Of a stretch of DNA of 64,000 nt, positions 1-7,644 are shown in pieces (position 1 is the stretch's first letter; each line of letters begins with the position of its first letter). The notes beneath the pieces are model-generated. The model ran no database searches and was not told the DNA's origin. It saw only the letters and a list, made by a program, of their open reading frames with translations. The position numbers were made by a program, and so were the translations under genes. This DNA is from Leptolyngbya sp. SIO1E4 (GTDB taxonomy: Bacteria; Cyanobacteriota; Cyanobacteriia; Phormidesmidales; Phormidesmidaceae): NCBI GenBank assembly GCA_010672825.2, contig JAAHFU020000001.1:310001-374000 (forward strand), written 5' to 3'.

Positions 1-1
1 C

Positions 2-631
2 CCCTTCTCACCGCCAGGGGAAACTCATTACTACAGCAATACAAACTATCTCTTGTTGGGAGAAATCATTGAAACGGCAACCGATTCAACGCTTGCTGAC
101 CTACTCCAGGCCCGTATTTTTGAACCACTCGGCATGAAAAATAGCGTCTTCTCACCCCAAGCGCCAGTACCTGGCGGCTATACCCGTGGCTACTTGGATG
201 CTGAAAGCAATGGCATGCCAAGCCTTGACGTGAGTGCCCTCAACCCAGCCTTTGACGGAGACGGTGGCCACGCCGGGGTCGTCTCAACAGCCGAGGAGGT
301 AGCCCGCTTTGCTCAAGGGCTGTTTACAGGAGAATTATTAGCGCCTGAAACCCTCAAGCAAATGACAACGGATTTGGTTCCAAGCGATGACGACACGTTT
401 TATGGATTAGGCATCAATTGGACGCCCCAGGGCTATACGGCTCTCTTTCACGGTGGTAGCTGGCTGGGTTGGTCTAGCCAGATGGTTTATTTCCCTGAGC
501 AAAACACAACCGTGTCAATCATGACAAATATGCAGAGCCGTCTCGAGCCACGGCCAAGTAATCAAATGTTTGAGGCGATCGCCTCAAGTCTGATAGATAA
601 CTTTCAAGACGATTTTGTAGACGCTTCCTGA
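2..631 (+). CDS. Serine hydrolase, beta-lactamase class C-like (5' truncated by window edge)
   Basis: The reading frame is open from base 2 and starts outside the window, so only the C-terminal part (about 209 residues) is present. It belongs to the beta-lactamase/penicillin-binding-protein-like serine hydrolases. The Tyr-Ser-Asn motif (YSNTNY, bases 32-49) is the second active-site motif of the family, followed by the typical phrase FEPLGMKNS. A FHGG segment near the C-terminus stands where KTG or HxG is expected. The catalytic SxxK must lie upstream and is not visible. Such proteins act as peptidases or esterases, often secreted, and the substrate cannot be deduced. A TTG at 53 could be mistaken for a start but lies after the YSN motif, so it is internal. 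Confidence is high for the family, low for function. Confidence 0.85.
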   Translation, partial: PFSPPGETHYYSNTNYLLLGEIIETATDSTLADLLQARIFEPLGMKNSVFSPQAPVPGGYTRGYLDAESNGMPSLDVSALNPAFDGDGGHAGVVSTAEEVARFAQGLFTGELLAPETLKQMTTDLVPSDDDTFYGLGINWTPQGYTALFHGGSWLGWSSQMVYFPEQNTTVSIMTNMQSRLEPRPSNQMFEAIASSLIDNFQDDFVDAS

Positions 632-1066
632 GGCGACCTTCTGAATGGGCTGTTTGGTCATCAACGCACATCCTTTCTTAAAGAATCGAGGTGCTTCAAG
701 CTGCCGAGCATGAGGTCATCGAGGCCTCTCATTGGATGGTTCAATTTTCCAGCCACCCTCAAGAGATAATTTGACAGAGTTGGGGCTCCTGGGGGTGGCG
801 TTTGATCACACCCTCCGCCGTTACCTTCTGCCCCTGCTTTTTGCCTCTGCCTTTTTTGCTCTCTGCCCTTCACTACAGCAGGTTAAAACCTCCATAACCC
901 TGTGTTAACAGCATCATAGGCGCAGTTACCTATGCTGGTAATAGAGAAATAAAAAAAAGATTAAGTCTCTTGAGGCTCAATAGAATCTGTGCTGCCCATA
1001 TCTGTGGGTCGGCGGTAACCCTGCATCTGCGAGTGCTACTGGATTATTGCCATCTCAATATGACCA
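632..1066. other. Intergenic spacer with a pyrimidine-rich repeat
   Basis: This 435-base spacer contains no convincing gene. A minus-strand frame at 661-873 is the antisense of a low-complexity pyrimidine tract at about 822-876 (annotated separately) and has no family resemblance. The rest is AT-rich close to the following gene, with no clear promoter or hairpin that I could support. Confidence 0.5.
822..876 (+). repeat. Dispersed CTTCTGCC pyrimidine-rich element, copy 1
   Basis: The tract runs from TACCTTCTGCC through alternating TTCTGC / TTTTGC / CTCTGCC words to CACTACAG. Two further members lie at 30071-30108 (same orientation) and 34033-34090 (inverted). All three are bounded by TACC-like and CTAC-like ends or their complements, which suggests a definite element rather than random low complexity. 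All three are intergenic. Confidence 0.6.
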
Positions 1067-1624
1067 ATGCCGAAATTTATTGTGTATGCTTGCCCGGTTG
1101 GTGAACTAGCGCACCAGTTAGCGATGTATTTTGAAAAAAGTCGGCGGATGTGTGGCCACAATAGTGCCCACGACTATATGCCTCACTGCACCCTCACAGG
1201 CTTTTTTGAAGATAAGGTGAGTGCGGCCCCTGCTTATACTCAAAAGCTAGCACGGTCCTATAAACGGTTGAAGCGATCGCAACCTCATCCAGCCATTGAA
1301 ATTAAAGGGCTTGCTTTTCGACCTGACTGGCAAGGCTTAGAGCTGGCTTCCGATTGGCTAAAAAAGGTCATGGTTGACTTTGCCTGCACCGCCACCTCCC
1401 CAACCCGAACCTCCCCTTTACGGTTGAAAGAATGGCTGCACCTAAGTCTGGCGTATGACTTTCAGCCCGATCAAGCAGAAACCCTAGAAATTCTGGCCCA
1501 AGAGCTGGTTGATCCAACCGCTCTTGTAGGGTGGGAACTCCGCTTTTATCAACAAAATCCTGGCAATCACTGGATTTGCCATCAGCGGTTGAAGCTAGAG
1601 AGCGCCGAGCCAAAATCTGACTAG
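1067..1624 (+). CDS. 2H phosphoesterase superfamily protein
   Basis: The 185-residue protein carries the two signature His-x-Thr/Ser motifs of the 2H phosphoesterase fold: HCTL at residues 40-43 and HLSL at 125-128, spaced as in LigT/cyclic phosphodiesterase-like enzymes. Members hydrolyse or form 2',3'-cyclic or 2',5' phosphodiester bonds in RNA or nucleotides; the substrate is not predictable here. No signal peptide is visible, so it should be cytoplasmic. The ATG at 1067 directly precedes a typical first beta strand (MPKFIVYACP). The gene stands alone and converges on carA with about 50 bases between stops. The family call rests on the two motifs and the overall length. A role in RNA repair or cyclic nucleotide turnover is inference. 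Confidence 0.75.
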   Translation: MPKFIVYACPVGELAHQLAMYFEKSRRMCGHNSAHDYMPHCTLTGFFEDKVSAAPAYTQKLARSYKRLKRSQPHPAIEIKGLAFRPDWQGLELASDWLKKVMVDFACTATSPTRTSPLRLKEWLHLSLAYDFQPDQAETLEILAQELVDPTALVGWELRFYQQNPGNHWICHQRLKLESAEPKSD

Positions 1625-1645
1625 TGCCCGGTAAAGAGAGGAGGA

Positions 1646-1690
1646 ACACCCTAGACCCCAACCCCCAAACCCTAGCCCCTATCTAGACCC
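1646..1690 (-). repeat. GGGTTTAGGG-type dispersed repeat, divergent copy
   Basis: The minus strand reads GGGTCTAGAT, then GGGGCTAGGGTTTGGGGG and GGGTCTAGGGTGT. It resembles the second half of the elements at 3893-3947, 13819-13880 and 29787-29834 but lacks their AGTACATCTGG head, so it is a partial or related copy. It overlaps the last codons of carA and fills the gap between the convergent genes. Confidence 0.4.
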
Positions 1691-2854
1691 AGTAGAGGCA
1701 GAAACAGATGTAGAGGGCTGTTGACGCATCAGGGCAACGAATTCCCGAAAGAGGTAATCGGCATCATGGGGGCCAGGACTGGCTTCTGGGTGGTATTGCA
1801 CCGAGAAGAGAGGCAGGGTTTTGTGTCGCATACCGGCAACAGTGCGATCGTTCAAATTGAGATGGGTAATCTCAACATCGGCATCAGGGATAGAGTCGGC
1901 ATCCAGTGCAAAACCGTGATTTTGGCTCGTAATCTCTACCCGATGCGTCAAGCCACAGGGCTGATTGAGCCCCCGGTGTCCAAACTTGAGCTTGAAGGTC
2001 TTGGCCCCGAGAGAGAGCCCTAAAATCTGGTGCCCCATACAGATACCAAAGGTGGGGATTTGGTTTTCTAACAGGGATTGGATGATCGGCGGAGCTTCGG
2101 CAACGGCAGCCGGGTCTCCAGGCCCATTAGAAAGAAAGATGCCGTCGGGTTGATAGCTCAAAATAGTATCCGCAGGGGTATCAGCAGGAACCACAATTAC
2201 CCGGCAACCGTAGCGGGTAAGCCGCCGCAAAATATTCCGTTTGATGCCGAAGTCGATGGCAACAACCGTCAGGGGTGAACCCGTTGCTTCGTCTGCCTCT
2301 GGGAAACACTCCCAGGGGCCATCGGTAACTGTCTCCCATTCGTAAGGTTCAGGGGTGGTGACTTCACTCACCAAATTCAACCCGGCCATACTCGGGGTGT
2401 CTTGCAGCTGCCGCAGCAGCTCATCAGAATCTAGCACCTCCGTTGAAATGGCTCCATTCATCACACCAACGCTACGGAGCTTGCGGGTTAAGTTGCGGGT
2501 ATCAATGCCGAAAATGCCTGGAATGTCGTGCTGCTTGAGATAGTCTGATAGGGTTTGCGTCAGGCGCCAGTTGTTGGGGTGCTCACAAATATTGCGTGCG
2601 ATCGCCCCTCGAATATGCGGTCTTTCGGATTCTTCATCTTCGGGGTTGACCCCGGTGTTACCCAGTTCAGGATACGTAAACGTAACAATTTGCCCGTAAT
2701 AGCTAGGATCCGTCAGAACCTCCTGATACCCCGTCATCCCGGTATTAAAAACAACCTCTCCCATAACCGTTCCTGGGGCACCAAAAGCCCACCCCCGGTA
2801 AACAGACCCATCAGCTAATACCAATAAAGCGGGGGCACGGTTGTCAGGAAACAT
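1679..2854 (-). CDS. carA: Carbamoyl-phosphate synthase small subunit
   Basis: CarA is the glutaminase subunit of carbamoyl-phosphate synthase. It releases ammonia from glutamine for the large subunit (CarB), feeding arginine and pyrimidine synthesis in the cytoplasm. The N-terminal domain shows the family phrases [18 protein letters not shown] and [12 protein letters not shown]. The C-terminal class I glutamine amidotransferase domain has the nucleophile Cys in FGICMGHQ (about residue 272) and the His/Glu of the triad in YHPEASPGP (about 355 and 357), so it looks catalytically intact. The start is placed at the ATG at 2854 (MFPDNRAP). An in-frame ATG 30 bases upstream is possible but would add residues not usual for the family. 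The divergent neighbour starts 114 bases away. carB is not in the window, as is common when the two genes are unlinked. Confidence 0.95.
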   Translation of the reverse strand: MFPDNRAPALLVLADGSVYRGWAFGAPGTVMGEVVFNTGMTGYQEVLTDPSYYGQIVTFTYPELGNTGVNPEDEESERPHIRGAIARNICEHPNNWRLTQTLSDYLKQHDIPGIFGIDTRNLTRKLRSVGVMNGAISTEVLDSDELLRQLQDTPSMAGLNLVSEVTTPEPYEWETVTDGPWECFPEADEATGSPLTVVAIDFGIKRNILRRLTRYGCRVIVVPADTPADTILSYQPDGIFLSNGPGDPAAVAEAPPIIQSLLENQIPTFGICMGHQILGLSLGAKTFKLKFGHRGLNQPCGLTHRVEITSQNHGFALDADSIPDADVEITHLNLNDRTVAGMRHKTLPLFSVQYHPEASPGPHDADYLFREFVALMRQQPSTSVSASTGSR

Positions 2855-2968
2855 AGGCGTTACATGTGTAGGTTTAAAGTGCAAGGCATCCGCCGGGCAC
2901 TCTTTAGAATAACGGACAGCGCTAAGTCCAAGTCAGTATTCTCTATCATTTCACTCTTCAAAAATCTC

Positions 2969-3844
2969 ATGTCTGCCCCCTCTTCCATACGTCCTTTTGC
3001 CCTAGTCTTAGTTAGTTTTTGTGCGCTCTCAGGCTGCTCATTGTTGCCCATGTTAGAGACAACACCAGATGATCAGCCTGCTGCCCAAGCAGAGGCTGCC
3101 GAGACCGAAGCGGCTGAAACCGAGGAAACAACAGACACTGACGCTACAGATAACGCTGAGGCAGCCCAAGAGTCTGAGACTGCTGAGGCACTGGCCTCAC
3201 CCCAGCGAGACTTTTTCCGAGAAGCCGTTAACCGGGCCCAGAGCGCTGTGGCTATTGGCCAGTCAGCACAATCCCAAGATGACTGGACGCTCGCTGAGAG
3301 TCGGTGGAAACAGGCGGTTTTGTTGATGCAGCAAGTTCCCACCTCAGACCCTAACCACACCACAGCCCAGCAAAAAGTACAGGAATATCAACAAAACGCC
3401 TCTCAAGCCGCTCGTAGAGCTTCAGGAGAGGTAGCGCCAGCTGGGGCTACCGTAGCCAATACCAGCCGCCCAGATGGGTTAGTGGCTCAAATTCCCATCG
3501 TTAACCGCATGGGGGGAACCCCCGTTGTCTCTGTCACCCTGACCGGGAATAGTACGACCCAGCAGTTCCGCATGCTGTTTGATACCGGTGCCACTTTCAC
3601 ACTGATTACCCCTGCGATGGCACGGGAGATTGGGGTTCTGATTGTAGATGAGGCCACGGTAACCGTAGCCGATGGGCGGCGCGTACAAATGCCCATTGGT
3701 TATGTAGATACTTTGGAAGTAGGGGGGCTCGTTGTCCGAGATCTTTTGGTTGGGATTGGCGGCGACGTTGCCCTCTTAGGGCAAGACGTGTACGGCCCCT
3801 ACGGAATTTCTGCTGGGGGTAGCAGCATCAACCTCTACGAGTAA
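2969..3844 (+). CDS. Lipoprotein with retropepsin-like aspartic protease domain
   Basis: The 291-residue protein begins with a lipoprotein signal (hydrophobic ALVLVSFCALSGCS, lipobox LSGC), so it should be membrane-anchored outside the cytoplasm. An Ala/Glu/Thr-rich acidic linker follows, then a helical segment resembling one TPR-like hairpin (residues about 80-140), then a C-terminal single retropepsin-like domain with the catalytic motif FDTGAT and downstream LLGQDVYG. Single-domain clan AA proteases work as homodimers. The frame is open upstream to 2864, but the ATG at 2969 immediately precedes the signal peptide and is preferred. It is divergent from carA. Substrate unknown; periplasmic proteolysis is inferred. 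Family confidence is good because DTGA and the second-half glycine motif are both present. Confidence 0.75.
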   Translation: MSAPSSIRPFALVLVSFCALSGCSLLPMLETTPDDQPAAQAEAAETEAAETEETTDTDATDNAEAAQESETAEALASPQRDFFREAVNRAQSAVAIGQSAQSQDDWTLAESRWKQAVLLMQQVPTSDPNHTTAQQKVQEYQQNASQAARRASGEVAPAGATVANTSRPDGLVAQIPIVNRMGGTPVVSVTLTGNSTTQQFRMLFDTGATFTLITPAMAREIGVLIVDEATVTVADGRRVQMPIGYVDTLEVGGLVVRDLLVGIGGDVALLGQDVYGPYGISAGGSSINLYE

Positions 3845-3892
3845 CCGGGCCAAGACTGGTGCAGGCAAGCATCTATAGCCTTGTTTAGGTGA

Positions 3893-3947
3893 GTCCAGTA
3901 CATCTGGGTCAAGGCAGGGTCTAGGGTTTGGGGTTTAGGGTGTGCTT
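3893..3947 (+). repeat. Dispersed AGTACATCTGGGT / GGGTTTAGGG repeat, copy B
   Basis: This intergenic element reads GTCCAGTACATCTGGGTC, a short AAGG linker, then AGGGTCTAGGGTTTGGGG and TTTAGGGTGTGCTTG. It matches 13819-13880 closely in the same orientation and 29787-29834 in the opposite orientation. It sits just past the protease stop codon, before the converging trpD end. Confidence 0.7.
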
Positions 3948-4003
3948 GATTAGCCTGCATACCGCAATAACAGTAGCAAAACCGATGCTTAAGGTCGCAA
4001 GCA

Positions 4004-5116
4004 TTAAGACTGCAAGAATTTCACCAAAGCTTCTAGCTTTTCCCAGGCAGCCCCGCTGTTGAGAATGTCACGGGCCTGGTCAATCCCGTTTGCGATCGCG
4101 GCTGTAAAGGTATCGCCCTGGGCAATATTGGCAACCTTTAAAGCCAGAGCAGCATTCAGCGCCACCACATCTCGCTGGGCCGGGGAGCCTTTGCCCTGCA
4201 GCACCCCCTGCAAAATCGCTGCATTTTCTGCAACTTCTCCCCCGCGCAAAGCTGCCTTATCGGCTGCAGTCAGGCCAAACTGCCGGGGGTCTAATACCAG
4301 AGGCTGAACTTGCCCCTGATCCAAAAGAGCCAAATCGGTGCTATCCCCCAAACCAGCTTCATCCAGCCGCTCACGACCATGCAGCACAATTGCCTGGGGC
4401 ATCTCAAGCTGATTGAGGGCTTGGGCCATGGGAGTAATCACCGCCGGATCAAACACTCCAATCACCTGCCCCGTTGGGCGCAGAGGATTGACCAATGGCC
4501 CCAGCAAATTGAACACGGTACGCACTTTCAAGGTTCCCCGCAATGGTGCCACCGCTTTCATCGCCGGGTGCCAGCCCCGGGCGAACAAAAACGTGATGCC
4601 AACTTCTTTGACGGCTGCCTTGACCTGCTCTGGAGCAGCACTCAGATTGACCCCCAATGCTTCTAGAACATCTGCAGAACCAACCTTACTAGATGCAGAG
4701 CGATTACCGTGTTTGGCAACCGCGACGCCAGCGGCCGCCGCAACGAAGGCAACGGCTGTGGAAATATTGAAGGTATGTGAGCCGTCTCCACCGGTGCCGC
4801 ACGTATCAATCATGGGGACGGGCATATCAGAATCTGCGGTGGCCCCCCCTAAAGACTGCGCCTGCAAAACCCGCGCCATACCGGCGAGTTCATCAGCAGA
4901 GACTCCTTTGGCCTGAATGGCTGCCAAAATTGCCCCCGACAGCACAGGGGGAATCGCTTCCGTAAGCCATCCCTGCATCAAGGCTTCTGCCTCAGACATT
5001 GTCAAGGATTGCTGGTCGATGAGCTGCTGAAGGAGGGCTGACCAGTCATAGGTCGGCACGTCTGCGATCGCGGTAGTCACGGCAATTAATGGGGGGATGT
5101 GCAAAGTCAACAACAA
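4004..5116 (-). CDS. trpD: Anthranilate phosphoribosyltransferase
   Basis: TrpD transfers phosphoribose from PRPP to anthranilate, the second committed step of tryptophan synthesis. The family signature [17 protein letters not shown] (residues about 104-120) supplies the PRPP-binding loop, and [21 protein letters not shown] is the conserved anthranilate/PRPP region. The downstream phrases [19 protein letters not shown] and [12 protein letters not shown]-like (here [12 protein letters not shown]) complete the fold. The length of 370 residues is slightly long because of about 25 extra N-terminal residues. A GTG inside the segment LIAVTTA could be the true start, and nothing upstream decides it. 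No other trp gene is adjacent, which is normal in cyanobacteria where trp genes are scattered. Confidence 0.95.
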   Translation of the reverse strand: MLLTLHIPPLIAVTTAIADVPTYDWSALLQQLIDQQSLTMSEAEALMQGWLTEAIPPVLSGAILAAIQAKGVSADELAGMARVLQAQSLGGATADSDMPVPMIDTCGTGGDGSHTFNISTAVAFVAAAAGVAVAKHGNRSASSKVGSADVLEALGVNLSAAPEQVKAAVKEVGITFLFARGWHPAMKAVAPLRGTLKVRTVFNLLGPLVNPLRPTGQVIGVFDPAVITPMAQALNQLEMPQAIVLHGRERLDEAGLGDSTDLALLDQGQVQPLVLDPRQFGLTAADKAALRGGEVAENAAILQGVLQGKGSPAQRDVVALNAALALKVANIAQGDTFTAAIANGIDQARDILNSGAAWEKLEALVKFLQS

Positions 5117-5223
5117 ACCGCAGCCAACCAGATAGGTTTGGCTGCGCGTCTAAGGAGAGATCCTAAACACCTGCTTGGGTGTATCTAGCTCTCTGGTGTC
5201 CTTGGGGGCTGTTAAAGCGATTT

Positions 5224-5520
5224 CTAAAAAGCAGACATCGCAATCGTTGTTGCAACTTGGTTAGCACCGTCGGCAACGATTCTCAAAACCAAGAAAGCCA
5301 AGATAGGAGAAAAATCAATGCCGCCCAGGGGAGGAATGAGGGAGCGGAAAAGATTCAGGTAAGGATCGGTCAGCTGGCTCAATGTTGCGAAAGGCTGACT
5401 GAACCAATCCACATTGGGAAACCAGCTCAGCAGAATACGGATGATTAACAAAACAAAGTAGATATTAAGGAAAATTGCGAATGCCTGTGCGAACATTCCT
5501 AAAACGGAAGAACCCATCAT
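5224..5520 (-). CDS. YggT/Ycf19-family membrane protein
   Basis: A small integral membrane protein of about 98 residues with two hydrophobic segments and the family phrase ILLSWFPNVDWFSQPF, then LTDPYLNLFRSLIPPLGGIDFSPILAF. This is the YggT/YlmG/Ycf19 family, implicated in cyanobacteria and plastids in nucleoid organisation, division or thylakoid biogenesis; the precise biochemical role is not established. The start is placed at the ATG at 5520 (second ATG at 5517) because a strong GGAGG lies about 11 bases upstream. The longer GTG-initiated frame (5547) would place that Shine-Dalgarno inside the gene. It follows trpD's start on the same strand by about 100 bases, with no obvious functional link. 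Confidence 0.85.
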   Translation of the reverse strand: MMGSSVLGMFAQAFAIFLNIYFVLLIIRILLSWFPNVDWFSQPFATLSQLTDPYLNLFRSLIPPLGGIDFSPILAFLVLRIVADGANQVATTIAMSAF

Positions 5521-5792
5521 CGCTTTAACTGCCTCCTTCCAAATCACAGAGAGCTTTTCTGCATTCTAGTGTACTGGATGATCTGGGGTCACTTTCAATC
5601 AAGAAGACCTAACATCTTTGGTTCGGAAATCCTGTCTTCAAACCTGGGTGACAGCTTTTTCAAGTCTGGGAACCTGCTTTGGCAAAACCGTTACCCAGCG
5701 GCAACCGCTTTCTTAGCATTGCTCCACTGCACCGCCTGCCGCACGTTGCTGCTGGGCTGACATCTGTTGTTCGGACAGCCCACCGTAGCCCG

Positions 5793-6230
5793 CTAAGCGG
5801 TTTCTCCGAGAAGATTACTGAAAACATCAAACACTTGCCGACAGCACCCTTTGAGGCGATCGCCCGCCACCTTTTCAGGCACGATGTCGCCTGCAAACGT
5901 CCATTGGTGAATGGTTGAAAAGGTCCACTGCTTACCCCGGTGGTCAAACCCTCCCACCTCAATCCCAATCACACGCTTAATGCGGCTTTCGGGATCATCA
6001 TGAAACCGAATTTGAACCAAGAGACTGCGGCACCGAAAGAGTCGGCTGATACCAGGAAAGTGAAACCCTAGATCCACAGAATCGGGGTCAACCAGCGATC
6101 GCGTGTCTTGATCGTTAGTCCAAGGCTTCAGGTCGACCCGTAAATCCGGAAACTCTGTCTTAAAGAGCCGGACAACGGTGGCAATCTTATTGGCGAATTC
6201 AATGCTCGTAGCCTGTTCGGCTGCGTTCAC
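5793..6230 (-). CDS. Conserved hypothetical protein
   Basis: The protein has about 145 residues if started at the GTG at 6230, which has a good Shine-Dalgarno (GGGAAGG about 7 bases upstream). The frame continues upstream to an ATG at 6284, which lacks one. It shows no membrane segment or signal peptide. The sequence features a central run FHFPGISRLFRCRSLLVQIRF and then IGIEVGGFDHRGKQWTFSTI and ends with a cysteine-containing CCRQVFDVFSNLLGE helix. I recall similar proteins only as uncharacterised cyanobacterial ones and cannot assign a fold or function. Codon use and the placement between annotated genes support it being real. Confidence 0.65.
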   Translation of the reverse strand: MNAAEQATSIEFANKIATVVRLFKTEFPDLRVDLKPWTNDQDTRSLVDPDSVDLGFHFPGISRLFRCRSLLVQIRFHDDPESRIKRVIGIEVGGFDHRGKQWTFSTIHQWTFAGDIVPEKVAGDRLKGCCRQVFDVFSNLLGETA

Positions 6231-6436
6231 GCTGCACCTTCCCTGTAAACGCGGCTTATAGACTAAGATATCTGATGCCCACATACAGTCAATTCTGTAA
6301 CGAAGTCAGCGAGAGAATAGCCACAAAAGTTAACAAACCGTTAAAAGATCGCCTTAGGTAACAGATTTGTTAATGTCTCGCTTCAACCTGAATAAAACAC
6401 CCGCTGAATACAGGCCTCAATTTCCAACCCAGATTG

Positions 6437-7024
6437 CTACTGCAAATCAGCCTGACACGTAGCAAGAATGGATAGTTCAGCATCTCTGGCAGCACCCAGG
6501 TCAAAGAACCCATCTAACTCAATGGGAACCGGAGCATTGCCGATAGTGGCGATCGGTTCATCTATTGGGGTGATTGCGATCGCGTAATCGTATGTTTCCT
6601 GGGTGTAGCTGTTTGTAATGTTCAGCGCCAGCTCGCTGCCATCAACCCGGCCTTGAAAACAATCGAAGGAGGAGTGTGGCATAAACATTGCCCCAACCAC
6701 CTGAGCCCCTTGGGCTTCAAAAACCATGTAGGCAGCACCAATTTCGTCAGGTTGAGGAGCTTGACCATAAAAGTAGATGCCTTCCTCAACTATCGGGCTC
6801 TGCGCTACTTCGCTCGCGACTCGCTCGCTCACTGTAAAAAAAGGTTCGCCCTTTTCTAGCGGTAGAGGCTTAGCTTGCGTTGAAGTGCTTAATAAAAAGA
6901 CGCCTAAAACACCCCCTAACAGAATGTTTAAACGCCTAAGGCCGCCCTGATTTTGTACTCGGTCAGAATCACCTAACCCAGACTTCAACCCAGAAGTCTT
7001 GAACAATGCACCAGCACCAGCCAC
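6437..7024 (-). CDS. Conserved cyanobacterial secreted protein of unknown function
   Basis: About 195 residues when started at the GTG at 7024, which has AAGGAG seven bases upstream; the longer frame to 7144 is less likely. An N-terminal hydrophilic stretch is followed by a hydrophobic segment (ILLGGVLGVFLLSTSTQA) with an Ala-x-Ala-like signal peptidase site before KPLPLEKG. The mature part contains YFYGQAPQPDEIGAAYMVFE and VGAMFMPHSSFDCFQGRV, phrases that recur in cyanobacterial proteins of unknown function, and ends with a second cysteine (ATCQADLQ) that may pair with the one in DCFQG. No enzymatic motif is evident. It is most likely periplasmic or lumenal. Export is inferred from the signal; the role is unknown. 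Confidence 0.7.
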   Translation of the reverse strand: MAGAGALFKTSGLKSGLGDSDRVQNQGGLRRLNILLGGVLGVFLLSTSTQAKPLPLEKGEPFFTVSERVASEVAQSPIVEEGIYFYGQAPQPDEIGAAYMVFEAQGAQVVGAMFMPHSSFDCFQGRVDGSELALNITNSYTQETYDYAIAITPIDEPIATIGNAPVPIELDGFFDLGAARDAELSILATCQADLQ

Positions 7025-7644
7025 ACCTGCACTCCTTATTATTGTGAATTTTTTATCGATGTTATTAAAGGATGTGAATACCTTGTATTCCACTTTAGAG
7101 GACAGTTCAATTGGCGTGCCCTTAACGGGCTCAGAGCGTAACATCTCTTTGTAAGGCCCTTACGAACTTCATCTCTCAAGGAGGCAGCAATGCTTAGAGC
7201 GCGTTGCCTGCATTCCCCTTATATATAGAGTTACCGTTGATGCACAAAAATAACCTCAGGTGTCGTGACAGCTCTTAAAGTGACCCATTCCCCTGATAGG
7301 GCAATTTACAGGGCGCATTCTGTCCCTGGCGTTTACATATCCCTAAAATCTAGACATTCTGATGGATGACTGAATGAGGCATGAGATGCTTAAGGGGTGT
7401 GAGGCAATGATTTTTACCCCCACATTCCGCACTTTGAAGTGTCACATCTGAGCAGATAAATTCTCTATGCTTATCGTTTAGAACGTTCGCTACAGTCACA
7501 GCGATCGCGCAATTCATCCAGGCGAAATCGCTTTTTGCCTCAATGTCTTTAGACGACATTGCTAATTGTTAACAACAGCTAGCCGCAGGTTGATAGTGAA
7601 AATCAACCATGAGATCTGGGCAGAGTGGGGTCTGTCCCAATGTT
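7025..7644. other. Intergenic spacer, no supported gene
   Basis: The 620-base spacer separates the secreted protein gene from the decayed TPR gene. One minus-strand frame (7350-7559, 69 codons) lacks a Shine-Dalgarno and any recognisable feature and is not annotated. One HIP1-like GCGATCGC occurs near 7501. No hairpin or promoter is strong enough to report. Confidence 0.5.

Noticed and set aside
661-873. Minus-strand frame of 70 codons
   Set aside because: It is mostly the antisense of a low-complexity pyrimidine element, with no ribosome site.
7350-7559. Minus-strand 69-codon frame
   Set aside because: No Shine-Dalgarno, no recognisable motif, no neighbour support.
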